A stretch of 64,000 nucleotides of DNA, from positions 2,356,001 to 2,420,000 of the forward strand of contig JBBCHM010000001.1 of assembly GCA_037200045.1 (NCBI GenBank). Reading direction: 5' to 3'. Made by a program: the position numbers and the translations under genes. Shown here piece after piece: positions 1-7,834 of the stretch. Each line of letters opens with the position of its first letter. Position 1 is the stretch's first letter. This DNA comes from Rhizomicrobium sp. GTDB lineage: Bacteria; Pseudomonadota; Alphaproteobacteria; Micropepsales; Micropepsaceae. Below the pieces are notes generated by a model. It made no database searches. It saw nothing but the letters and a program-made list of their open reading frames with translations, and was not told where the DNA came from.

Positions 1-470
1 CTGATGCCGTAGCCGACCGTGCTGCCGGCGGCGTTGTTTCCCCGTATCTTGCAGTGTTCGACATGCAGGACGGCGCCCTGGATGAAGTTGATGCCGTTGG
101 TGCCGGCGGCGATGCCTTCAATGTCGAGGCCGGTCAGGTAAACGATCGCGCCCGCGGCATTGACGGTGATGCCCGGCGTGCTGGGATTGGTGATGCCGCC
201 CTCGGTGAAGTCGCAGACGAGCGCGATCGACTTGGTGATGGTCACCGAGCCGAACCCGCCCGGATCGAGGCAGTTGATCTCGCCATTGACCGCGGTCTTG
301 GAGATCGCGCCGGCGAAGGTCTTGCACGGCGCCGTGCGGCTGCACGGATTGGCGTCGTCGCCGACGCCCGAAACCCAGGTACGCGTCGCTTGCGCGTTCG
401 CCGGCGCGGCGAACAGCAAGGCGAGGAGCAGCGCCGCGAAGACTCCGGCGTATCGGTTGAGATGCGTCAT
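1..470 (-). CDS. Secreted right-handed beta-helix protein (5' part only)
   Basis: The frame opens with ATG at 470 on the minus strand and runs off the left edge of the window, so only the first 156 codons are present. Residues 1-27 are a clear Sec signal peptide (MTHLNRY, a Leu/Ala core, cleavage after APANAQA). The mature start reads TRTWVSGVGDDANPCSRTAP followed by CKTFAGAI, the opening seen in many exported alphaproteobacterial beta-helix repeat proteins. The regularly spaced Gly/Asn/Ile-rich strands after it (GGIT, PGITVNAAG, IEGIAAGTNGI) fit a parallel beta-helix. Substrate or partner unknown. The reading is by family resemblance; the missing C-terminal part could hold further domains. 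Confidence 0.75.
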   Translation of the reverse strand, partial: MTHLNRYAGVFAALLLALLFAAPANAQATRTWVSGVGDDANPCSRTAPCKTFAGAISKTAVNGEINCLDPGGFGSVTITKSIALVCDFTEGGITNPSTPGITVNAAGAIVYLTGLDIEGIAAGTNGINFIQGAVLHVEHCKIRGNNAAGSTVGYGI

Positions 471-706
471 GAACACTCTCCCTCCAAAGACGCACGACCA
501 TCGTGCGTCAAATTTAGAAATCTTATTATTTGGAGTGATCCAAGAATTCAGAATCACCCCCAAAATGATCCAAAGAATTCACTGCCGTCATTACTAGCAC
601 GAGACCGTCGCGGACGCCAGCAAAGACGGCCGGCAAGGCTGGGACGCGGTTCGATTCCGCGTGCGAAGACTGCTAGCGTCGCGTTCCCCGCTTGGAATGT
701 TCGCAG

Positions 707-1312
707 ATGCGTTTTGTCAGCCTGATCGCCGCGGCCTTGCTCTGGTCGGGCGCCGCCCTGGCGCAGGAGGCGCCGCCGGCGCCAGCCGCCGCACCCGCCG
801 GGCCGAAGGTCGTGATCTCCACCGACATGGGCGATATCGTGCTGCGGCTCGACGCGGTGCACGCGCCGGCGACGGTGGCGAATTTCCTGCGCTATGCCCA
901 GGAAGGCCATTTCGACGGCACCATCGTCTATCGTGTCGTGCCCGGCTTCGTGATCCAGGCCGGAAGCTGGGAGGCGGACCTGCAGACGCGGCCCGTCTAT
1001 CCGCCGATCCCGCTCGAGGCCGGCCTTCCCAATCTGCGCGGCACGGTGGCGATGGCGCGGGGCGACACGCCGGTCAGCGCCACGGCGGAATTCTTCATCA
1101 ACCTCGCCGACAACCCGGCGCTCGATCGCCAGCCGGGCGATACCGCCGGCACGACGGGCTACGCCGTGTTCGGCCAGGTCGTCGACGGGATGGACGTAGC
1201 CGACAAGATCGCGGCCGTGCCGCTCGGCGACCACGGACCGTTCGCCGGCGCCGCGCCGGTCACGCCGATCGTGATCAGCCATGTCACCGTCGTGCCGGAT
1301 ACCGCGCCATGA
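707..1312 (+). CDS. Periplasmic peptidyl-prolyl cis-trans isomerase, cyclophilin type
   Basis: A 201-residue cyclophilin that catalyses prolyl cis-trans isomerisation, probably in the periplasm. Residues 1-20 form a signal peptide (MRFVSLIAAALLWSGAALAQ), followed by a Pro/Ala linker and the cyclophilin fold. Recognisable segments are VVISTDMGDIVLRL, APATVANFL, DGTIVYRVVPGFVIQAG and AEFFINLADN. I chose ATG 707; a TTG five codons upstream is in frame but would spoil the signal peptide. The stop overlaps the start of the next gene (ATGA), so the two are translationally coupled. It resembles PpiA more than cytosolic PpiB because of the signal peptide; the exact client is unknown. Confidence 0.88.
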   Translation: MRFVSLIAAALLWSGAALAQEAPPAPAAAPAGPKVVISTDMGDIVLRLDAVHAPATVANFLRYAQEGHFDGTIVYRVVPGFVIQAGSWEADLQTRPVYPPIPLEAGLPNLRGTVAMARGDTPVSATAEFFINLADNPALDRQPGDTAGTTGYAVFGQVVDGMDVADKIAAVPLGDHGPFAGAAPVTPIVISHVTVVPDTAP

Positions 1313-2340
1313 CGCCGGCCGAGGCCGGCTACAAGGCGGTCTCCAAGCTTTACAACGCGCTGATGACGGGCCTCGTGCTCACATTGGTCGCGCACCGGGA
1401 CGCCGAGGCCGCGCGCCGTTTCGTGTTCGCCCATTTCCGCCGCCAGCATCTGGAGAAATTCCGCGACGGGCTGACGAAGCTCGGGCTCGACAAATTGCCG
1501 GACGCGGTGGCCTGCGCCCAGTACCACTATTTCTCCAACGCGCTGGGCGGGGTGAAGACCGAATATATGCGGGAGAGCGATTGCAAAGCCTGGGTGCGCT
1601 ATCCGCCGCCGCGCTGGATCTGGTCGGGCGCCGCGATCTGCGCCATCCCGCGCGCGGTCAACGAGGCGATGCTGCATGGCTGGCACGGCCATAACGGCGT
1701 GACGCTGGGCAATCCCCGGCTCGGCTTCGTCTGCACCGGCCAGACGGTGAACGGCGATCCGGGGCTCGAAGGCTATTACCGCGAATATGACCGCGACCTC
1801 GCGCCGGAGGAGCGCGTGCGGTTCGTCTCCGGCGAGCAGGCGCCGCCCTTCGATCCGGCGCGCGCGCCGAAACTGGACTCGGCCGATTGGCCACCCGAGC
1901 GCCTCGCCAAGGTCGAGCGCTCCTACGCGATGGAGTATGTGCGCTCGCTGCTGCCGACGATGCTCGAACTGTTCGGCGCGGAGGACGCCTCGGCGCTGGT
2001 CGGTCGCACCTCCCGGCTCATCGGCCTGCAATATTACGACGAGGTCGCCGCGCTGCTGGAGGTTCGGGCCAGGGACGCGCACGCCTTCGCCGAGCTTCTC
2101 GCCGCGCTGGCATCGGCGCAGGGCGAGCGGGTGGAGGTCCATCGCGACGGCGAGGCATACGTCGTCGTGCAATCCGGCTGGCGGCTGATGCACGGCATCG
2201 CGGCGGGCGGGCCGCTGTTTCCCGCTTGGAACACGCTTTGGGAAGGCGCGCTGGCGGTGCATAATCGGGCGTTGAGGCTGACGGCGGAACGGCGCGGCGA
2301 ATCCATCGCCTGGCGCATCGGCTCCGCGAACGCGGAATAG
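1309..2340 (+). CDS. Conserved protein of unknown function, coupled to the cyclophilin
   Basis: I do not recognise a family. The frame is 343 codons, starts at the ATG overlapping the cyclophilin stop, and shows no signal peptide or membrane segment, so it is probably cytoplasmic. It is mixed in composition, with many aromatic residues and a cluster rich in Trp/Tyr/Pro/His around residues 85-140 (VRYPPPRWIWSGAA, HGWHGHNGV, GYYREYDRDLAPEER). The C-terminal 90 residues read like a compact alpha/beta domain ending in a Trp-rich segment (GWRLMHGIAAGG, FPAWNTLWEGAL). Codon use matches its neighbours, so it looks like a native gene. ATGA coupling suggests co-expression with the isomerase; a functional link is only inference. 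Confidence 0.7.
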   Translation: MTPAEAGYKAVSKLYNALMTGLVLTLVAHRDAEAARRFVFAHFRRQHLEKFRDGLTKLGLDKLPDAVACAQYHYFSNALGGVKTEYMRESDCKAWVRYPPPRWIWSGAAICAIPRAVNEAMLHGWHGHNGVTLGNPRLGFVCTGQTVNGDPGLEGYYREYDRDLAPEERVRFVSGEQAPPFDPARAPKLDSADWPPERLAKVERSYAMEYVRSLLPTMLELFGAEDASALVGRTSRLIGLQYYDEVAALLEVRARDAHAFAELLAALASAQGERVEVHRDGEAYVVVQSGWRLMHGIAAGGPLFPAWNTLWEGALAVHNRALRLTAERRGESIAWRIGSANAE

Positions 2341-2433
2341 ATACTATATTAATGCGGCCGGTCCTACTCGGTGGCGGCGCTGCCGCGCCCCGGCGGTATT
2401 GCGGTTGACGGACCATAAGGAGAAGAAGGCGCC

Positions 2434-2850
2434 ATGAGCGAACCCCAGGAAGGCACCCGTCTGGTCGCGCGCGCCGGCGCCAGGTTGGCCGAGGCGCGCT
2501 ATCGCACCGACATCCGCGCCGGCCATCACGCGCTGATCGCCGACGAGTCGGTATCCGCCGGCGGCGCCGATGCCGGGCCTTCGCCCTTCGCCTATGTGCT
2601 CGCGGGCCTGGGCGCCTGCACCGCGATCACGCTGCGCATGTATGCCGAACACAAGAAATGGCCGCTGACCGGGCTCGGCGTCGATCTGGAATATTACCGC
2701 GACGACAAGGCGTTCCGCGTCGAGCGCATGCTGCACATCGAAGGGGCGCTCGATGCCGAGCAGCGCGCCCGCCTCGCCGACATCGCCGAGCGCACGCCGG
2801 TGACGCTGGCGCTGAAGGCCGGCGCCACGATCAACACGAAGGTCGGCTGA
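2434..2850 (+). CDS. OsmC/YhfA family protein
   Basis: A 138-residue OsmC-fold protein. Family members reduce organic hydroperoxides through two cysteines. The central helix carries one conserved cysteine in GLGACTAITLRMYAEHK (about residue 67), but the position of the usual second cysteine (CPV) reads RTPVTLALKAG. This copy therefore has a single Cys and may not be a classical thiol peroxidase. The N-terminus (LVARAGARLAEARYRTDI, GHHALIADESVSAGGADAGP) fits the small strand-rich OsmC half, with PSPFAYVLAGLG as the usual lead-in to the helix. A GGAG-type site precedes the ATG (AAGGAGAAG near 2417). Its stop overlaps the next ATG (TGATG), so it forms a bicistron with the hydrolase. Confidence 0.85.
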   Translation: MSEPQEGTRLVARAGARLAEARYRTDIRAGHHALIADESVSAGGADAGPSPFAYVLAGLGACTAITLRMYAEHKKWPLTGLGVDLEYYRDDKAFRVERMLHIEGALDAEQRARLADIAERTPVTLALKAGATINTKVG

Positions 2851-3740
2851 TGGGCGAGCTCGGAATCGGCGAACCCTATGCGACGCTGACCCTGAAGGAC
2901 GGGCGCAGGCTCGGCTATCTCGATGTCGGCAAGGCCGGCGGGCCGGTCGTGTTCCATTTCCATGGCCACGGCTCCTCGCGGCTGGAAGCCCTGATGCTGG
3001 AGGAGGCGGCGAACAAGCTCGGTCTGCGCGTCATCGCGTTCGACCGGCCGGGCGTCGGCTATTCCGACCCCAAGGAGGGCGACCGCCTGCTCGACTGGCC
3101 GGACGACGTGGCGCAGGCCGCCGACCAGCTCGGCATCGAACGCTTCGCGGTGCAGGGCATGTCGGCCGGCGGGCCCTATGCGCTGGCCTGCGCCGAACGG
3201 CTCGGCGACCGCGTCACCGCCTGCTCGCTGGTCAGCGCCGTGCCGCCGCCGGAGATCGCGCGCCGCACCGGACCGCGCGTGCGCCGCCTCGCCTGGTGGG
3301 TCGCCCATCGCTATCCCAAATATCTGCGCCGCCGCCTGATGCAGTTCCGGCCCGACGGGCCGCCGCGCGAGGACGCGGTGCGCCAGCGCATGCTGCGCGT
3401 CGCGCAATGGCTGGGCGGCGAGGACCTCCGCCTGATGCAGATGGCGGAGATGCGCGAGATCCTCGCCCGCACCATGATGGAGACCGCGCGGCAGAGCGGC
3501 GCCGGCAACCGCGCCGAGATCGAACGGCTGGTGCGGCCCTGGGGCTTCGACATCGCGCGCCTGACCGGCCCGCGCTTCTTCGTGTGGCATGGCGACGAGG
3601 ACCGCATCATGCCGATCGGCCCGGCCCGCGTCATGGCGCGGCGGCTCAGGAACGCGACCGCGACCTTCTACGCCGGCGAGGGCCATTTCTCGGTCCTGGT
3701 CAACCGGGCCCACGACCTGCTCGCTGTCTTGCGGCCGTAA
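2850..3740 (+). CDS. Alpha/beta-fold hydrolase
   Basis: A 296-residue single-domain alpha/beta hydrolase, cytoplasmic, substrate unknown. The triad is visible: nucleophile Ser about residue 105 in VQGMSAGGPY, Asp in WHGDEDRIMP near 247, and His in GEGHFSVL near 278. The oxyanion region HFHGHGSSRLE precedes the strand VIAFDRPGVGYSD, the typical core of the family. The cap region (residues 125-210) is unusually Arg-rich. ATG 2850 shares its A with the OsmC stop, so translation is coupled; hydrolase-OsmC pairs and fusions are known, suggesting a joint detoxification role, which is inference. The stop is followed by 50 nt before the porin gene, containing a small GC-rich inverted repeat (CCCGC...GCGGG, 3748-3763). 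Confidence 0.86.
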   Translation: MGELGIGEPYATLTLKDGRRLGYLDVGKAGGPVVFHFHGHGSSRLEALMLEEAANKLGLRVIAFDRPGVGYSDPKEGDRLLDWPDDVAQAADQLGIERFAVQGMSAGGPYALACAERLGDRVTACSLVSAVPPPEIARRTGPRVRRLAWWVAHRYPKYLRRRLMQFRPDGPPREDAVRQRMLRVAQWLGGEDLRLMQMAEMREILARTMMETARQSGAGNRAEIERLVRPWGFDIARLTGPRFFVWHGDEDRIMPIGPARVMARRLRNATATFYAGEGHFSVLVNRAHDLLAVLRP

Positions 3741-3790
3741 CCGAAGACCCGCATCTTCGCGGGCGGTATTGCTGACGGGGCGGAGCCGCA

Positions 3791-5104
3791 ATGAAGCGCC
3801 GATACTGGGCCGCGTCGTGTCTGGCGCTTCTCGCCGCCGCGCCGGCGCTGGCCGACGACGCGGTGCCCGAGACCTGGTCGCTGCACGGGCAGGCGACGTT
3901 CGTGTGGCAATTCCAGCCGGCGTTCCGTTCGCCGTTCCAGGGCGCCAACAGCCTTAATCCCGTCGCCAATGGCCGCGAGACGTTCGACCTCACGCTGTTC
4001 GCCGGCGCGCGGCTCTGGGACGGCGGCGAGGCTTACGTCAATCCGGAGATCGACCAGGGCTTCGGCCTGTCGAACACGCTGGGCGCCGCCGGCTTTCCCA
4101 GCGGCGAGGCCTATAAGGTCGGCAAGGCGGCGCCTTACTTCCGGCTGCAGCGGCTGTTCTTCCGCCAGACCTTCGACCTCGGCGGCGACAGCCAGGCGGT
4201 CGCGCCGGGCGCCAACCAACTCGGCGGCGCGCGCGGCGCCGACAACCTCGTCCTCACCGCCGGCAAGTTCTCCGTCACCGATATCTTCGACACCAACTCC
4301 CTGGCGCATGATCCGAAATCCGATTTCCTGAACTGGTCGCTGATCGACACCGGCGCGTTCGACTACGCGGCCGACGCCTGGGGCTACAGCTACGGCTTCG
4401 CGGCGGAATGGACGCAGGATTGGTGGACGCTGCGCGCCGGCCTGTTCGACCTGTCGCGGGTACCCAACACGACGCAACTGGTGCGCGGCTTCGGGCAATA
4501 TGAGGCGATGTCGGAACTGGAGATACGCCAAACACTGTTCGGTCCGCCGGGCACCGTGAAGCTGCTCGCCTGGGTCAATCGCGGCCGCATGGGATCCTAC
4601 CGGGATGCGGTGGCGCTCGGCCTTGCGACGCACAGCGCGCCCGACACGGCGCTGGTCCGCCGCCCGGCCGACCGTGGCGGCTTCGTGCTGAACGTCGAAC
4701 AGCAGATCGACGGCAACTGGTCCGCTTTCCTGCGCTTCGGCTTCGACGACGGCAGCACGGAGGCATTCGAATTCACCGAGATCAACCGCACGGTGGCGCT
4801 CGGCCTCGCGCTCAAGGGCGGCGCCTGGGGGCGGGCGGACGATACGGTCGGCCTTGCCGGCGTCGACAACACGCTCTCGCGTTCCGCCCAGGATTATTTC
4901 GCGGCCGGCGGGCTCGGCATCCTGATCGGCGACGGCGCGCTGCCGCGCTATCGCGACGAGTTCGTCCTGGAGGCCTATTACAGCGCCGCGGCGACCGACT
5001 GGCTGTCGCTCAGCCTCGACTATCAGTGGATCGCGAACCCCGCCTACAACGCCGAACGCGGCCCCATCTCGGTCTTCGGCCTGCGCCTGCATGCCGCCGC
5101 GTGA
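3791..5104 (+). CDS. Carbohydrate porin, OprB family
   Basis: A 437-residue outer-membrane beta-barrel protein of the OprB carbohydrate-selective porin type. Residues 1-21 are a signal peptide ending APALAD. The mature part begins with WSLHGQATFVWQFQPAFRSP and continues with alternating amphipathic strands, including TFDLTLFAGARLWDGGEAYV, the glycine-rich PEIDQGFGLSNTLG, and repeated aromatic-ended strands such as YSYGFAAEWTQDWWTLRAG and WSAFLRFGFDDG. The protein ends ISVFGLRLHAAA; the FGLRLH segment is typical of OprB C-termini. It would admit sugars across the outer membrane. The MFS gene 38 nt downstream on the same strand may form a transport pair with it; the shared substrate cannot be read from sequence. 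Confidence 0.87.
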   Translation: MKRRYWAASCLALLAAAPALADDAVPETWSLHGQATFVWQFQPAFRSPFQGANSLNPVANGRETFDLTLFAGARLWDGGEAYVNPEIDQGFGLSNTLGAAGFPSGEAYKVGKAAPYFRLQRLFFRQTFDLGGDSQAVAPGANQLGGARGADNLVLTAGKFSVTDIFDTNSLAHDPKSDFLNWSLIDTGAFDYAADAWGYSYGFAAEWTQDWWTLRAGLFDLSRVPNTTQLVRGFGQYEAMSELEIRQTLFGPPGTVKLLAWVNRGRMGSYRDAVALGLATHSAPDTALVRRPADRGGFVLNVEQQIDGNWSAFLRFGFDDGSTEAFEFTEINRTVALGLALKGGAWGRADDTVGLAGVDNTLSRSAQDYFAAGGLGILIGDGALPRYRDEFVLEAYYSAAATDWLSLSLDYQWIANPAYNAERGPISVFGLRLHAAA

Positions 5105-5141
5105 CCCAAGACAGCACCTCGACCGCGCGGCATAAGAAGGC

Positions 5142-6317
5142 ATGAGCGAGCATCACGACGCCGTGGTCCACGATGCGGTCGGCCCCGATCTTCCCTTGCG
5201 CGAAGCCGTCGCCGCGCTGGCGCTGGGGGTGATCGCGCTGCTGTTCGCCGGCGTGTTGCCGGCATTGCTCGGCGCGCTCGGCGACGAGCACCGCCTGTCC
5301 GCGTCCGGCTTCGGCCTGACCGCGACTGCCGAGGGCCTGGCGATGGGACTTGCCACCGCCGCCGCCGGCATCGTCCTGCCGCCGCGCCATCTGAAGCTCA
5401 TCGGCGGAGGCGCCGCCCTGGCGCTGGCGGCGCTCGATTTCTCGACCCTGCACGCCGCCGGCACGGCGATCATGGCGATCCGCGCCTTGGCCGGCGCCGC
5501 GGAGGGCATCCTGCTGTGGATCGTCACCGGCATGATCGCGCGCACCGCGACGCCGGAGCGCTGGGCGGGCATCTACTTCACCGCGCTCTGCGCCGGCCAG
5601 ATGGTGGCGGCGCTTCTGTTCGCGCTGTGGATCCTGCCGGCCTTCGGCGCCGATGGCGGCTTCGCGTTCCTGGGCCTGGCCAGCGCCGCCGGTATCGCCG
5701 CCGCGTTCTTTCTGCCCGAGCGTTTCGCGCCCCTGATGAAGGACGAGAGCCGGAGCGGTTCGCCGCCGCCGCGCGGCTGGTTCGCCCTGTTCGCCACGCT
5801 GATCTACATCGGCGCCACCGCCACGGTCGGGGTCTATCTCCAGCCGCTCGCCACCGAAGCGGGGTTGAGCCCCGAAGTGGCGCGCACCGCGGTGTGGACC
5901 TCGCTGGCGGCGCAGATCGCCGGCGGCGCCTTCTCGACCGTGCTGGCCGGCCATGTCCGCTGGCTGACGGTGTTCGTCAGCTCGACCATCGCCTTCCTGG
6001 TCAATTGGGGCGTCTTCCTGCTGCATGCGCCGGGCTGGGCCTTCATCGCCGCCAACGCGCTGGGCGGCTTCGTCAGCATCGTCGTCGCCGCCTTCATCGT
6101 GCCGATGACCATCGAGGCCGATCCCTCGCGCCGCGCCGCGGTGCTCGGCGGCAGCACGCAGGTGCTGGCCGGCGCGCTCGGTCCCTTCGCCGCGTCTTTC
6201 GTCGTCGCCGATGACGACGTGCATGGCGCGATCCTTCTGGGCACAGTATCGTTGTTCGCCGGCCTTGCGCTGATTGCAGGACTGCACATCACCGCGCCGA
6301 GGGGATCGGCACGCTGA
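5142..6317 (+). CDS. MFS transporter
   Basis: A 391-residue inner-membrane transporter with about twelve hydrophobic segments and a central cytoplasmic loop near residues 200-215 (LPERFAPLMKDESRSGSPPP), the usual 6+6 layout of the major facilitator superfamily. The N-terminal first helix reads LGVIALLFAGVLPALLGALG. The canonical loop 2-3 GxLaDrxGr motif is not obvious (the region reads VLPPRHLKLIGGG), so I do not assign a subfamily. The start has a good ribosome site (AAGAAGG just before ATG 5142). It lies directly downstream of the OprB-like porin and upstream of an H1-like gene, probably in one transcription direction. Substrate unknown; sugar or acid uptake would be consistent with the porin. 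Confidence 0.82.
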   Translation: MSEHHDAVVHDAVGPDLPLREAVAALALGVIALLFAGVLPALLGALGDEHRLSASGFGLTATAEGLAMGLATAAAGIVLPPRHLKLIGGGAALALAALDFSTLHAAGTAIMAIRALAGAAEGILLWIVTGMIARTATPERWAGIYFTALCAGQMVAALLFALWILPAFGADGGFAFLGLASAAGIAAAFFLPERFAPLMKDESRSGSPPPRGWFALFATLIYIGATATVGVYLQPLATEAGLSPEVARTAVWTSLAAQIAGGAFSTVLAGHVRWLTVFVSSTIAFLVNWGVFLLHAPGWAFIAANALGGFVSIVVAAFIVPMTIEADPSRRAAVLGGSTQVLAGALGPFAASFVVADDDVHGAILLGTVSLFAGLALIAGLHITAPRGSAR

Positions 6318-6375
6318 ACCAACTCGCGGCATGGCCGTTCCCTCGGCTCCAGTCGCGCGAAACAAGGAGACGGAC

Positions 6376-6762
6376 ATGGCCGCGAAGAAGAAGAAGCGGA
6401 AGAAGACGACGAAGATCATCGCCAAGAAGAAGGCGCCGGCGAAACGCAAGGTCGCCAAGGCCGTGAAGGCCGCCCCCAAGAAGAAGACGGCGCCCAAGAA
6501 GAAGGTCGCGGTCAAGGCCAAGGTGAAAGTGAAGACCAAGGCCAAGAAGGTCGCCAAGCGCGCGCCGAATCGCGAATTCGGCGAGGGCAATTACAAGGCC
6601 TCCAAGCGCTTCCGCAAAAGCGAGGAAGCTTTCGTGAAGGCGAACAAGGCGAAGATCCCGGCGCTGGGCAAGGCGGCCGAAGCGGCGCTCGAAGGACCGG
6701 AAGGCGATTCCCTGCGGGCTGCCGAAGCGGAAGCCGCCAGCCACGCCGCCGGCCAGGACTGA
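6376..6762 (+). CDS. Lysine-rich histone H1-like protein
   Basis: A 128-residue protein in two parts. Residues 2-70 are almost only Lys, Ala, Val, Pro and Thr, with repeated AKKK and APKKK blocks, as in the C-terminal tail of histone H1 and in bacterial H1-like proteins. Residues 70-128 are a mixed-charge helical region (FGEGNYKASKRFRKSEEAFV) with an acidic, Ala/Glu-rich end. Such proteins bind DNA or RNA non-specifically; a role in nucleoid compaction is inference. ATG 6376 is preceded by AAGGAG at 6364-6369, 6 nt away, deciding the start against an in-frame upstream reading. It ends 2 nt before the convergent gene. Confidence 0.78.
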   Translation: MAAKKKKRKKTTKIIAKKKAPAKRKVAKAVKAAPKKKTAPKKKVAVKAKVKVKTKAKKVAKRAPNREFGEGNYKASKRFRKSEEAFVKANKAKIPALGKAAEAALEGPEGDSLRAAEAEAASHAAGQD

Positions 6763-6764
6763 CG

Positions 6765-7253
6765 TCAGACCGGATCGCTCGCCGCGACCCAGAGCGCGGC
6801 GAGCGCTTCCAGCCCCTTGGCGTCCTCGGCGTCGAACCGTCCCGGGACGGGACTGTCGAGGTCGAGCACGCCGATCAGGCGGCCGTCGCGCAGCAGCGGC
6901 ACCACGATCTCCGAACGCGACGCCGCATCGCAGGCGATGTGCCCGGGAAACTCTTCGACGTCGGGCACCACCACCGTTTCCCGCCGGGCCGCGGCCGTGC
7001 CGCAGACGCCCCGGCCGATCTCGATCCGCACGCAGGCCGGCTTGCCCTGGAACGGGCCGAGCACCAGTCCCGGTCCGCGCAGGAAATAGAACCCGGCCCA
7101 GTTGAGGTCCGCGAGGCCCATATAAAGGAGCCCCGCGAGATTGGCGGCATTGGCGATGCCGTCGCGCTCGCCGGCGAACAGGCCCTCAGCCATCAGCGCG
7201 AGCTGGCGATGGATTTCGGGCTTGGTCCCGGTCGGGCGCTCGGCGTCGAACAT
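6765..7253 (-). CDS. msrC: Free methionine-(R)-sulfoxide reductase (GAF domain, fRMsr)
   Basis: A 162-residue GAF-domain enzyme that reduces free L-methionine-(R)-sulfoxide in the cytoplasm with thioredoxin. The three cysteines of the family are in place: one in GKPACVRIEIG, one in GRGVCGTAAA, and one in GHIACDAASRSEIVVPL. The active-site loop LADLNWAGFYFLRG and the end LIGVLDLDSPVPGRFDAED match fRMsr closely. I start at ATG 7253; the TTG codon just before it is also open but unnecessary. It lies 143 nt downstream of msrB on the same strand, separated by a palindromic repeat, so the two may or may not be one transcript. Together they repair free and protein-bound Met-R-sulfoxide. Confidence 0.9.
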   Translation of the reverse strand: MFDAERPTGTKPEIHRQLALMAEGLFAGERDGIANAANLAGLLYMGLADLNWAGFYFLRGPGLVLGPFQGKPACVRIEIGRGVCGTAAARRETVVVPDVEEFPGHIACDAASRSEIVVPLLRDGRLIGVLDLDSPVPGRFDAEDAKGLEALAALWVAASDPV

Positions 7254-7290
7254 CAATGCATGGCCCTTTTGGGTGGAACCGATTCCAGGC

Positions 7291-7367
7291 TGTCATTCCC
7301 GCGCAAGCGGGAATCCAGGCTTGGCAACGCGTCCGGTCGCTGGATGCCCGCCTGCGCGGGCATGACA
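7291..7367. repeat. Intergenic inverted repeat, TGTCAT...ATGACA family, copy 1
   Basis: A 77-nt element between msrC and msrB. Its ends are TGTCAT and ATGACA; inside each end is a short GC palindrome (CCCGCGCAAGCGGG on the left, GCCCGCCTGCGCGGGC on the right), then CCAG on the left facing CTGG on the right. The same layout recurs at 25237-25330 and 47138-47230. All three copies are intergenic. It could fold as one long cruciform in RNA or DNA. No transposase is present; it resembles REP/MITE-like chromosomal repeats. Confidence 0.75.
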
Positions 7368-7396
7368 GCAATTTGTAGGCGATGGACGATCATGCT

Positions 7397-7786
7397 TCAG
7401 GACTTCGGCTCGAATTTCAGCGCCGTGCCGTTCATGCAATAGCGCAGCCCGGTCGGGCGCGGTCCGTCGGGAAAGACATGGCCGAGATGGCCGCCGCAAT
7501 TGGCGCAGGTGACCTCGTCCCGCACCATGCCGAAGCTGGCATCGGTCCTGGTCGCGACCGCGCCCTCCTTGGCCTTGTAGAAACTCGGCCAGCCCGAGCC
7601 GCTCTCATATTTGGTCGCGGAGTCGTAAAGCGCCGCGCCGCAGCCGGCGCAGAGAAATTCGCCGTCCCGCTTCTCGCGGTTGAGCGGGCTCGATCCGGCG
7701 GGCTCTGTCCCGTGCTCGCGCAGCACGCGGTACGCCGCCGGGCTGAGTTCGCTGCGCCATTCCTGTTCGGTCTTCTTGATGGTCAT
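7397..7786 (-). CDS. msrB: Peptide-methionine (R)-S-oxide reductase MsrB
   Basis: A 129-residue zinc-containing MsrB that reduces the R-epimer of methionine sulfoxide in proteins. The two zinc CxxC pairs are CAGC (in GEFLCAGCGAALYD) and CANC (in EVTCANCGGHLGHVF). The catalytic cysteine is in GLRYCMNGTALKF near the C-terminus, with the family motif YESGSGWPSFY in the middle. There is no signal peptide, so it is cytosolic. The length is normal for a stand-alone MsrB. Gene order with the free-Met-R-SO reductase downstream suggests a small oxidative-repair locus. Confidence 0.95.
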   Translation of the reverse strand: MTIKKTEQEWRSELSPAAYRVLREHGTEPAGSSPLNREKRDGEFLCAGCGAALYDSATKYESGSGWPSFYKAKEGAVATRTDASFGMVRDEVTCANCGGHLGHVFPDGPRPTGLRYCMNGTALKFEPKS

Positions 7787-7834
7787 GGTCTACTCCTGTC
7801 GTCGCGGCTTAGTTCGCGCCAGGTCCCTTTCCGG

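Noticed and set aside
645..661. tRNA T-arm-like hairpin CGCGG-TTCGATT-CCGCG upstream of the cyclophilin gene
   Set aside because: The arm is perfect, but no acceptor partner for the following TGCGAAG, no anticodon arm and no CCA could be found within 90 nt; also no tmRNA pattern. Chance or remnant.
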